Both the position numbers and the translations under genes were made by a program. From Geoglobus ahangari (GTDB taxonomy: Archaea; Halobacteriota; Archaeoglobi; Archaeoglobales; Archaeoglobaceae), in NCBI RefSeq assembly GCF_001006045.1, contig NZ_CP011267.1:1488001-1552000 (forward strand): DNA of 64,000 nt, given 5' to 3'. Shown piece by piece: positions 7,707-14,153 of this stretch (position 1 is the first letter of the stretch; every line of letters begins with the position of its first letter). The notes below the pieces were generated by a model. That model had not been told where the DNA came from. It saw nothing but the letters and a program-made list of their open reading frames with translations, and ran no database searches.

Positions 7707-8175
7707 TTACTGATATGTGTTGTTTAGTTCTTCCTCAAGCTCTTTCAACTTTCTCTTGAGCTTCTCATATTCTTCTTTTTCGATTTGCTTTACTTCTTTG
7801 AGTTCTTCAATATCTATCTTGAGCTCGTCAATTTTTGCTTCAATAGCTAATAGCCTCACCATTACAGGAGACGTTAGAATTGGTTTTACATCCGTTGTTA
7901 ACTGGATGCTATTCAGGTTCCCTTGCAGCTTTTGGATTTGATCCACTATCGGTTTCATACGTTCTTGTAGTTGATTTATTGATTCCAACATTTTCCTAAA
8001 CTGGTCCATGGATGTTGCTGGAAGCCTAACTTTTTCAACTGCTTTTTGAAACTCCTCTTGTGCTTTAATCCATGGTTCAAGAGCATCTTGTAGTTTTTTT
8101 CTGCATTAAATACCATCGCTTAAGGGCTAACACCAACTGTTCATCTCTCAATTCCTGCCTCTCTTCTTCTGCCAA
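7707..8175 (-). pseudogene. Coiled-coil virion protein gene with one-base frameshift
   Basis: The 3' part (7707-8009) encodes about 100 residues of long heptad-rich helix (IEAKIDELKIDIEELKEV, EEYEKLKRKLKELEEELN). Reading further upstream, the coding pattern continues in another frame to a TTG at 8175-8173 that has GGTGAT just before it (N terminus about MAEEERQELRDEQLVLALKR). The two frames meet at a run of seven A (minus strand, 8094-8100); six A would restore one protein of about 155 residues. It could be a genuine mutation or a base-calling error. Function is unknown; its position among tail genes suggests a virion or assembly protein. Confidence 0.6.
8094..8100 (-). other. Homopolymer frameshift site
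   Basis: A run of seven A on the coding (minus) strand. Removing one A joins the two open halves of the coiled-coil gene. The shift needed is +1, so a classical -1 slippage at this A-run does not explain it. Confidence 0.6.
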
Positions 8176-8268
8176 GATTATCACCCAACATTCATATTTC
8201 TCTCAAAAATTTAAAAGTATCGAAAAGCTATAAAGCTATGAATTATGAAGAAAGTAAAACTATTAATT

Positions 8269-8317
8269 TCTCAGTCATGGGTTGAAATCTTCTCGAGAGG
8301 TATAGAAGTGGAAATCA
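8269..8317. repeat. 49-bp direct repeat, copy B
   Basis: Second copy of the element at 7651-7699 (41 of 49 identical, transitions only), sitting 11 bases after the stop of the DUF4411 toxin gene. On the minus strand it encodes the same DFHFYTSREDF peptide, but a TGA stops the frame three codons later. The coiled-coil gene lies between the two copies. Confidence 0.75.
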
Positions 8318-8328
8318 ACACAGGTATT

Positions 8329-8832
8329 TCAGAATCTCCAACCTTCGTGCCTAAACACATCAAATATTTTTAAGCATTTTATACCATAATGGTTTGAGAC
8401 ATAGGGGATTTTGACTTTATTTCCCTTCAGAATTTCTTCGGTTACTATTATAGGTTCATTAGGGCCAAAAATTGTGGGTGTCTTTCGTATTTCAAGAGCT
8501 AACGCCACTAACCAAGGGTCTGCATCTTTGTATGTATTACCGTTTATTTTAACAAACGCTTCAAAATTCTTTAGAATGTCTGCAAGGTATTTTTGCTGAG
8601 CTGTTGAATACGATCTAAACAAGTTCGGATATTTGTTTTTTTGTTCTTTAGCCCACTTTTTTAGTTCGTCGTCTTGGCTTTCGATTTCGAGGTATACTTC
8701 GATATGGGAATAGAGCCTGTCCTCTAAGTGCAAATCGATAAGTCTTTTCCATACTGATGGATATATGTCTATGGGATTGCAATCCATCAAATCTATAAGG
8801 GAACTCGAATCTATGATATATACTACCGCCAA
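8329..8832 (-). CDS. DUF4411 PIN-like toxin
   Basis: A 167-residue protein beginning MAVVYIIDSSSLIDL, with the acidic residue Asp8 of a PIN fold, a middle Glu, and YKDADPWLVALA carrying the Asp pair typical of DUF4411. PIN toxins are metal-dependent RNases. Its start overlaps by 10 bases the end of the M78-family gene upstream, the usual arrangement of COG2856/DUF4411 toxin-antitoxin modules. AT-rich codon use differs from the surrounding host genes and marks it as acquired. This pair is the only clearly intact gene set in the provirus remnant. Confidence 0.85.
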   Translation of the reverse strand: MAVVYIIDSSSLIDLMDCNPIDIYPSVWKRLIDLHLEDRLYSHIEVYLEIESQDDELKKWAKEQKNKYPNLFRSYSTAQQKYLADILKNFEAFVKINGNTYKDADPWLVALALEIRKTPTIFGPNEPIIVTEEILKGNKVKIPYVSNHYGIKCLKIFDVFRHEGWRF

Positions 8833-9995
8833 ACCCCACCCACCTGCTCTACCAGTTTATTAAATGTTCTGGTTTTAGCAGACGGGATCGCTTCTAAAGC
8901 AGCAGAATATGGGATTAAATTGTTCCTGTAATTCTGGATAACCAATGCTAAATATTTTTCTCCAAGTTCTGACAATATTCGTACTTCTGGTTTTGGCCCC
9001 CCTGATTTTTTCTTGGGAGTAGAAGATTTAATCTTAATCTTCTCTAAAGCAGTATCATACTCTTTTTTAGAGATGTAATCCAATTTTAGCATAGTGTACA
9101 ATAACATGTGTTTACTTACTTTATACCTTGCAGAGAGTTTGTTTAGAGTTTTTACCCTTGTTAACGATGAGCGATGGTTTTCGAAAACTCTGATTGCTAT
9201 GTCTTTCGGGAGCAAAAAAGATGCTGCAAACTCATTACACCACTTTTCTACTCTATTTTTGGTTGGGACAGCAATATTTGGCATATCTACTGCTGATTCC
9301 CCTAAAAGTATGTGTCCAAATTCATGCATCAATGTAAATATTCTTGGTTTGTACTGATCTCTGGAATTGATTGTTATAATCGCAGGATAGTCGTCTATCA
9401 AGGTAAACCCTCTTGCATCCTCTACTGGCATCCCATACTGGAAAACAAACACATTTAATTCTTCAATTCTATGTCTTAGGTATCTGAATAAACTTGGTGC
9501 GTCTTTAAGTTCCTCAATTTGTTTATACTCACTCAGCTCGAATTCCTCTCTATACTTCTCCGCAACCTTATCTGGATCGTCCCTAAGAGTTGCATTCATT
9601 ATGCGTGGCTCGGCACTATACTCTAAATTCTCGAGAAGTTCTTTCGCCACTTTTTGTAAACCTCTCACTTTTCTGAATACTAAAAGAGTCTCTCTATTGA
9701 ACTCACCCTCTCTACCATGGATAAAGCGATAGTCTTTGGGCACAAATATCTCTCTGGGTTTTGGAAGAAAAAATGCTGCAACAGGAACCTTATAGAGTTT
9801 AGAGAGCTCTTTAATCAATGTGAAAGAAGGTTTTATTTTTCCTTCTTCCATTAATTCGAGTTCTTCTGTTTCTATCTTTAATTTATCAGCTACTTCCTCA
9901 ATGCTGTATCCTGATATTTTCCTGAGCCATTTCATAACATCTGGGTTTAAATCAACGGGTATCTCTTCAACCACATTCAATTTTTCATCTTTCAT
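8823..9995 (-). CDS. XRE/M78 (ImmA/IrrE-like) antitoxin-protease
   Basis: 390 residues. The N terminus (about 15-75) is a helix-turn-helix (VMKWLRKISGYSIEEVADKL). The middle holds an M78 zinc-peptidase domain with HEFGHILLGE (HEXXH) near residue 240. The C terminus is a helical region. ATG 9995 is chosen over an in-frame start at 10073 because the extra 26 residues are hydrophobic, unlike the family, and a TATA-like TTTATTTAAT (about 10033-10043) predicts a start just before 9995. Such proteins repress their own operon and neutralise the DUF4411 toxin encoded next. Very AT-rich, so probably horizontally acquired. Confidence 0.85.
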   Translation of the reverse strand: MKDEKLNVVEEIPVDLNPDVMKWLRKISGYSIEEVADKLKIETEELELMEEGKIKPSFTLIKELSKLYKVPVAAFFLPKPREIFVPKDYRFIHGREGEFNRETLLVFRKVRGLQKVAKELLENLEYSAEPRIMNATLRDDPDKVAEKYREEFELSEYKQIEELKDAPSLFRYLRHRIEELNVFVFQYGMPVEDARGFTLIDDYPAIITINSRDQYKPRIFTLMHEFGHILLGESAVDMPNIAVPTKNRVEKWCNEFAASFLLPKDIAIRVFENHRSSLTRVKTLNKLSARYKVSKHMLLYTMLKLDYISKKEYDTALEKIKIKSSTPKKKSGGPKPEVRILSELGEKYLALVIQNYRNNLIPYSAALEAIPSAKTRTFNKLVEQVGGVWR

Positions 9996-10053
9996 GGTAT
10001 TAAATTTTGCTATTAATAATTTGATAAAAAACATTAAATAAAATTTCAAAGAG

Positions 10054-10431
10054 CTATGTCCAGTTCTCCTCAATCTTCAGGGCCAGACCCTCAATTGTGA
10101 CCTCTCCCACCTTGTCGCCAACATCTCCAGGATCAATCTTGGTTATCACGGCATCATGCACGTTTACTGTGAGCCCTGTCGCCCTGAATGTCACGTTGAT
10201 CACGTCTCCGTTGTTCTTGAATGCTGAGATCTGAGCAAGAGCTTCGCTGGTTATCCTGCATTTCACGCTCCAGCTCGGCTTTGGATACTTCTTGTTGTAG
10301 CCCACCACACCCTTGGCAGTTTCTATGTGGGTGATTTTCACCTCGTTGTTGTAGCTGAAGCTCACCACATCGTCAACCTCAACTCCTCCGATGCTTACAG
10401 AAGCCTCCTTAGAATACTACTCCTTGACCAT
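10054..10431 (-). pseudogene. Phage tail tube protein gene with in-frame amber codon
   Basis: The protein pattern (WSVKCRITSEALAQISAFK, EVTIEGLALKIEENWT at the end) matches tail tube proteins of the XkdM type, which polymerise into the inner tail tube. The natural start is ATG 10431-10429, with GAGGTGAT at ideal distance, but codon 5 is TAG (10419-10417) and the frame then continues open for 120 codons. The next usable start would be the internal methionine near 10368, deleting about 21 residues. The neighbouring tail genes are broken, so a nonsense mutation is more likely than recoding. Overlaps nothing; 58 bases before the toxin-antitoxin start. Confidence 0.65.
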
Positions 10432-10441
10432 TCACATCACC

Positions 10442-10617
10442 TCACACTGTAATTGCGAGATTCAGCTCGAACGTCTCGACCTCTCTAGCCAGAACTGCTG
10501 TAACGCTGACGTCCTTCAGTATTCTCTATACCTTCCAGTCTGTCCTCTGCATCGCCAAGGAATTCGAGCATAACTGCTGTATTCTCAGGAAGTATTTTAA
10601 ATGAAAGTCGTATGCTA
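10442..10617 (-). pseudogene. Short broken virion gene upstream of tail tube
   Basis: Minus-strand frames give FKILPENTAVMLEFLGDAED followed, after a frame change near 10517-10522, by ILKDVSVTAVLAREVETF and a stop TGA at 10442-10444, five bases before the tail tube Shine-Dalgarno. Two missing bases at the frame change would restore one continuous reading frame of nearly 60 codons. In related viruses the tail sheath gene sits here, so this may be its C-terminal remnant, but no sheath motif is recognisable. Confidence 0.4.
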
Positions 10618-10926
10618 GACGGTTTCGATTATCGTGGCCGTTTCCTGATACTTAACTGTGTAACGGATAAAATATAACTGTCGTCTTAAAGATCTATCTG
10701 AGCGGTAGCTCAGATCATTAATCTCCGATCTACTAGTCACCTTAATTCCATCTATGGCTAGCAGATTTTTAAGTATCACATCAGTAGTAAGTCAAAATGT
10801 AGGCGTCAATTATATCTGCAGCCGAGATGTTGGCATCATCTCTTGCATGAACATTGATGCTCAGAATTATCTGAGCTCTTCTCCTCTCGTGTAGTTAATG
10901 TCATAATCAACAATTTCTTCCTCCAC
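10615..10926 (-). pseudogene. Broken virion gene, tail-completion-like
   Basis: Starting at GTG 10926 the minus strand encodes VEEEIVDYDINYTRGEEL, then after frame changes near 10872 and 10795 ILSINVHARDDANISAADI and ILKNLLAIDGIKVTSRSEIN ... YTVKYQETATIIETV, ending TAG 10615-10617. Together this is a protein of about 105 residues with the small alpha/beta look of head-tail joining or tail completion proteins and the right position before the tail tube. At least two frameshifts. An 8-bp stem with loop GGTA (10696-10715) falls within it. Confidence 0.45.
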
Positions 10927-11018
10927 ATGGTTTTATTTTAAGAATTTTCACAAAAGCTTGAATTGAGCCAATGACAGGCTAGTTAACCCAGCAATTTTGA
11001 AAAACTGGGCAGCAGAGC

Positions 11019-11447
11019 TTAAAGCTTCAGTCCACCCACGATGTGGTCGAGAATGCTGTCCCCCTTCGTCACCCATAGCGCCACTACGCATCCTGCTATT
11101 AGAACGTAGTTGGCTACCACGCTATCGAAGGAGAATTTGGCGAGCCTGACCCTCTTTTTCATAGGCCAGTAAAACTGCACACCGGACTTCGTCAGCATGT
11201 CGAGGAGAATGTGCATCCCAATACCATAGAAGGCAATAACTCCGAGCGTTGGGTTGAAGTAGGCCACGCTTATCGAGACGAGAGACATGAACAGAAACGA
11301 GTGTGTGACCGTTCTGTGCTTGAGCCCGACAATGTAATCGAGGTCGCTGATAAGGCCAAACAGAACCGCGTAGAGCGAAAGTTCTGGGTTGGAGGTGAGG
11401 ATGAATACCGGCGTGAACGTGGCGATGGCGTGGGTCTTTTTGAGCAT
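11019..11447 (-). CDS. YdjM/DUF457 family membrane-bound putative metal-dependent hydrolase
   Basis: 142 residues with four hydrophobic segments and the family's polar motifs: KKTHAIAT at the N terminus, ISDLDYI, HRTVTHS and HILLDMLT. The His and Asp residues in these motifs are thought to bind metal at the inner membrane face. Bacterial YdjM is LexA-controlled, but nothing here shows such control. It is the first clearly intact host-like gene to the right of the provirus remnant and is transcribed towards it. The activity is unknown. Confidence 0.8.
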   Translation of the reverse strand: MLKKTHAIATFTPVFILTSNPELSLYAVLFGLISDLDYIVGLKHRTVTHSFLFMSLVSISVAYFNPTLGVIAFYGIGMHILLDMLTKSGVQFYWPMKKRVRLAKFSFDSVVANYVLIAGCVVALWVTKGDSILDHIVGGLKL

Positions 11448-11500
11448 GACACGTTTTTATGAGTATTTGAATATAAATGTGTTGCATTCTTTATCCGACA

Positions 11501-11529
11501 TATTAATATAGTTGTCGAACAATTGTTCG
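11501..11529 (+). promoter_or_regulatory. kaiC-like gene promoter with perfect palindrome
   Basis: A TATA box TATTAATATA (11501-11510) predicts a start site at about 11532, the A of the ATG, so the mRNA is leaderless. The perfect 14-base palindrome CGAACAATTGTTCG (11516-11529) lies between TATA box and start site, a typical position for an archaeal repressor site. Regulator unknown. Confidence 0.6.
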
Positions 11530-11531
11530 TC

Positions 11532-12860
11532 ATGGTTTTGTCAAAAATTATAAGCGGCGGCATTCCCGACGGTTCGGTAATTCTGATCTCCGGGGAGGCT
11601 GGAACCGGTAAAACTATTCTCGCTTCGTCCATAGCTCAGGAGGAGCTTGAGAGGGGTAAGAAGGTTATGTTCATATCCTTTAACGAAACTGAGGATGAGT
11701 TTTTCGAGAACATGAAAAAGGTGGGTCTGGATCTCGAAAAACCCGGGTTTCTGTACTACGATCTTTTCAGCGTTGGCAGGGGAATAGTGGAGAACCAGCT
11801 GAACTACATCTACACTGAGATCTACAAGGTCAAACCGGATCTGATTGTGATTGACTCGCTGACGTCCATTTTGACGTCTTTCTCGAGAGATCATGTTAGG
11901 AGCTTCCTGAACACGTCAATCAGCAGGTTCGTGAAAATGCTGAACTCCAAGGCAATTCTGATATCCGAAAGACCGTTTGGCAGGGAGGGGTTCGGCCACG
12001 GAATTGAGGAGTTCGTTGTCGACGGTGTGATCTCCCTTGAGCTGGTTTACGAAAGAGAACACTACAGAAGGGTGATGAGGATACTGAAGATGCGCGGAAG
12101 GAGAATAGAGAAACCCAGTTACGAGTTTGAGATAACTGACAGCGGACTGATCGTGTTTGAGATTCCTGAGCTTGATGCGAGCGAGTTCGTCTCCAACGAG
12201 AAGCTCACAACGGGGATACCACGCTTGGACGAGCTGACCAGTGGTGGATTTTACAGGGGAAGCATAACCGTCGTGGTCGGCAACACGGGAAGCGGAAAGA
12301 CGACCTTTGGCCTCCACTTCTGTCACGCAAACGCGATGCTCGGGAGGAGGGCGGTGTTCGTGACGTTTGAGGAGAGCAGGAATGCGATTTTGAGGGCCAT
12401 GGAGAACTACGGTATGGACTACGAGCCAGTGAAGGACAGACTCCTGATCTATGACTTTGTTCCGGAAGCCAAGAGCCCGATCTCGTATTTTGTGGAGATA
12501 TCCCGGCTTATATCCAGATACCGGCCGGACGTCATGGTCATCGACAGCCTCTCGTCGCTCCAGCAGCACATGAACCCCACGGAGCTGGCGAAAATGATGA
12601 GGTACCTCCAGATAGTGTCCAAGGAGAACGGAACGGCTGTGCTCGCGACGCTGAACAGGTGGGTTGATCTGTCCAGCCTCTCTTCCTTCCCGGCGACCAA
12701 TCTCAGCACGCTCGCGGACAACATGATAGTCCTGTCCACGTTTATTGAGGGAGGGGAGCTGAAAAGGAAGCTCGTGATCCTGAAGCAGAGGGCGAGTCCA
12801 CACTCTGTGAGGGTTCACGAGTACTCTCTCGGTGAGGGAGGTGTGGTGATCCATGACTGA
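11532..12860 (+). CDS. KaiC-like double-RecA-domain ATPase
   Basis: 442 residues in two RecA-like halves. The first has Walker A GEAGTGKT (residues 21-28) and Walker B LIVIDSLTS. The second has Walker A GNTGSGKT (about 252-259) and Walker B VMVIDSLSS. The cyanobacterial KaiC phosphorylation sites are not recognisable, and no kaiA or kaiB is near. Archaeal proteins of this class are thought to be signal-transduction ATPases, often linked to motility. The start ATG 11532 is chosen because the promoter geometry makes it leaderless. It overlaps by 8 bases the small gene that follows, indicating translational coupling. Confidence 0.9.
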   Translation: MVLSKIISGGIPDGSVILISGEAGTGKTILASSIAQEELERGKKVMFISFNETEDEFFENMKKVGLDLEKPGFLYYDLFSVGRGIVENQLNYIYTEIYKVKPDLIVIDSLTSILTSFSRDHVRSFLNTSISRFVKMLNSKAILISERPFGREGFGHGIEEFVVDGVISLELVYEREHYRRVMRILKMRGRRIEKPSYEFEITDSGLIVFEIPELDASEFVSNEKLTTGIPRLDELTSGGFYRGSITVVVGNTGSGKTTFGLHFCHANAMLGRRAVFVTFEESRNAILRAMENYGMDYEPVKDRLLIYDFVPEAKSPISYFVEISRLISRYRPDVMVIDSLSSLQQHMNPTELAKMMRYLQIVSKENGTAVLATLNRWVDLSSLSSFPATNLSTLADNMIVLSTFIEGGELKRKLVILKQRASPHSVRVHEYSLGEGGVVIHD

Positions 12861-13158
12861 GGAGCTGCCGGACTCGACAGAGGAGCTTGTGGTCGAGGCT
12901 GTGAGAAAGGCAGCGGAAAAGACGAATCCCGCGCTCGTGAGGGTGCTTGAGGTTCACCTGAAGGAGACAACGGGCATGGGGCTTGACGTGGCCTACAGGG
13001 ATGCCGATGCCTTCATAGAGAGTGTGAAGAAGCTGTTCGGCGAGTATGGGGCGAGATTTTTCGAACTTGCGATTATCGGGGAGATAAGGGACACCTTCGG
13101 GATTGCGACGGCAGCGGACACTCTCAGAGATGTCGTTCGGGAATTGAAGGGGATGTGA
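12853..13158 (+). CDS. Small helical protein coupled to KaiC, NitrOD5-like
   Basis: 101 residues, all helical in appearance: an N-terminal helix with AVRKAAEKTNPALVRVLEVHL, then DADAFIESVKKLFGEYGARFFELAIIGEIRDTFGI. This resembles the archaeal NitrOD5 output domain, which is found alone or attached to signalling proteins. No catalytic motif is seen. The start overlaps the KaiC-like gene by 8 bases (ATG 12853), so the two proteins are probably made together and may interact. Family assignment is moderately sure; function is unknown. Confidence 0.7.
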   Translation: MTEELPDSTEELVVEAVRKAAEKTNPALVRVLEVHLKETTGMGLDVAYRDADAFIESVKKLFGEYGARFFELAIIGEIRDTFGIATAADTLRDVVRELKGM

Positions 13159-13183
13159 CGTGAATGTTAATGAATAATCAGAA

Positions 13184-13197
13184 AAGTTTAAATATTC
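13184..13197 (+). promoter_or_regulatory. Promoter P1 of the aromatic operon (drives leader ORF)
   Basis: Purine-rich BRE-like GAAAAG followed by TTTAAATAT centred near 13190 predicts a start site at about 13215-13218. This coincides with the ATG of the aromatic leader ORF at 13218, so that ORF would be read from a leaderless or nearly leaderless mRNA. Confidence 0.6.
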
Positions 13198-13217
13198 AGC
13201 ACCGAGACTTCATTTGA

Positions 13218-13292
13218 ATGCCCGCACACACGAGCAGGTATGGGTATTTCGGATTTTTCTGGTTTAACTTTAGCTTTGGCTTTAGCTTCTGA
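13218..13292 (+). CDS. Aromatic-rich 24-residue leader peptide, candidate attenuator
   Basis: ATG 13218 to TGA 13290-13292 encodes a peptide beginning MPAHTSRYGYFGFFWF. Of 24 residues, eight are Phe (11, 13, 14, 16, 18, 20, 22, 24), two Tyr (8, 10) and one Trp (15). It ends 90 bases before the first gene of the operon that makes Phe, Tyr and the chorismate precursor. Five of the eight Phe codons are TTT, making the transcript U-rich (TTTTT at 13254-13258). The layout mirrors bacterial pheA/trp leader peptides, where ribosome stalling on scarce aminoacyl-tRNA controls downstream expression. How stalling would be read here (U-tract termination, RNA folding or promoter interference) is inferred. 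The start matches promoter P1. Confidence 0.7.
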   Translation: MPAHTSRYGYFGFFWFNFSFGFSF

Positions 13293-13311
13293 AATCGGGA
13301 GGTGTTGTCTT

Positions 13312-13380
13312 GTGCGCCTGTGCTGTTCGAGGGTCTTGGGGACGGTATATATAATTCCTTTGAATAAAAGAGGTGCATAA
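13312..13380 (+). other. Second short ORF between leader and aroA' (doubtful)
   Basis: A GGGAGGTG ribosome binding sequence (13297-13304) is followed by GTG 13312 and 22 codons to TAA 13378-13380, two bases before the aroA' ATG. The peptide (MRLCCSRVLGTVYIIPL...) has no aromatic bias. The strong Shine-Dalgarno without another gene to serve is the only reason to note it; TTG starts in other frames at 13305 and 13310 are also possible. Confidence 0.25.
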
Positions 13381-13388
13381 AAATGCAC
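13342..13388 (+). promoter_or_regulatory. Second promoter P2 and hairpin over the aroA' start
   Basis: GGTATATATAATT (about 13343-13355) is a good TATA box that would start transcripts near 13375, downstream of the leader. GTGCAT (13373-13378), loop AAAA, ATGCAC (13383-13388) is a perfect 6-bp inverted repeat. One arm overlaps the Shine-Dalgarno GAGGTG and the other contains the aroA' AUG. Folding would hide both. Confidence 0.5.
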
Positions 13389-14153
13389 GGAAAGAAAAGG
13401 AGGATGAGACGGATACTCAAGGGGGAAAGAACGTTCATAGTTCCTATGGATCACGGAATGACCAAACCGGAGGTTGGACTGGAGAATGTGGACAGGATGC
13501 TCGCCCTCCTTGACGGAATAGTGGACGCGTTCGTCCTGCACAAGGGAATGGTCAAGCACTCTGACTATGTAGACGAGATGGAGTCCGCCCTGATTGTCCA
13601 CCTCTCTGCCTCAACCTACCTGAGCCCGGACCCGCTGGCGAAGAGAGTTGTTACGAGCGTAGAAAAGGCCATACAGCTTGGGGCTGACGCGGTGAGTGTC
13701 CACGTGAACGTGGGGAGTGACAGCGAGGGAGAGCAGATAAGGGAGGCGTCAATGATCTCAGAGGCGTGCGACGACTACGGAATCCCACTGCTCGTGATGA
13801 GCTACCCGAGGGGAAGAGGGATCAACGAATTCGGAGTGGAGGAGGTCAAGCTCGCGGTCAGGGTTGCAAACGAGATTGGGGGGGACATAGTCAAGACAAA
13901 CTACACCGGAAGCGTGGAGACGTTCAGGGAGGTGGTCGAGCACTCGAGGATACCTGTGGTGATCGCGGGAGGGATAAAGAAGGAGAGCTCAGCAGAGTTC
14001 CTTGAGGTCGTCAAGGAAGCGCTCGACGCTGGGGCGAAGGGTGTTGCGGCCGGCAGAAACATATTTCAGGCGGAGAATCCAAGGGAGCTTGCCATCAAGA
14101 TTGCGAGAGTAATTCACGGTGTCGTCTATGAAAGAGATCTGGTTAATAGATGA
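13383..14153 (+). CDS. aroA': 2-amino-3,7-dideoxy-D-threo-hept-6-ulosonate synthase (AroA')
   Basis: 256 residues, a class I aldolase-type TIM barrel of the DhnA family. VPMDHGMT near the N terminus and the Schiff-base Lys in DIVKTNYTG are visible, with a phosphate-binding VVIAGGIKK near the C terminus. In archaea it condenses L-aspartate semialdehyde with a deoxy-ketohexose phosphate, the first step of the route to 3-dehydroquinate without DAHP. First structural gene of the aroA'-aroB'-aroD-tyrA/CM/pheA operon. ATG 13383 has GAGGTG at a good distance, but the start is inside a small inverted repeat. Its 3' end overlaps aroB' by 26 bases. Confidence 0.93.
   Translation: MHGKKRRMRRILKGERTFIVPMDHGMTKPEVGLENVDRMLALLDGIVDAFVLHKGMVKHSDYVDEMESALIVHLSASTYLSPDPLAKRVVTSVEKAIQLGADAVSVHVNVGSDSEGEQIREASMISEACDDYGIPLLVMSYPRGRGINEFGVEEVKLAVRVANEIGGDIVKTNYTGSVETFREVVEHSRIPVVIAGGIKKESSAEFLEVVKEALDAGAKGVAAGRNIFQAENPRELAIKIARVIHGVVYERDLVNR

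Noticed and set aside
8094-8100. Programmed -1 frameshift at the A-run followed by C
   Set aside because: The slippery-looking heptamer would give -1, but the continuing coding pattern needs +1.
10414-10431. Pyrrolysine or other recoding of the TAG in the tail tube gene
   Set aside because: No pyl genes are in the window, the neighbouring virion genes carry obvious frameshifts, and TAG is not otherwise read through here.
6674-11018. A second copy of the tRNA-Leu 3' half (attR)
   Set aside because: Looked for the TTCAAATCCCTC-type sequence up to 11500 and found none; the right end of the element is probably lost or outside the window.
13312-13380. Short ORF after the aromatic leader as a second regulatory peptide
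   Set aside because: It has a good ribosome binding sequence but no compositional bias, and P2 transcripts would start inside it; kept only as doubtful.
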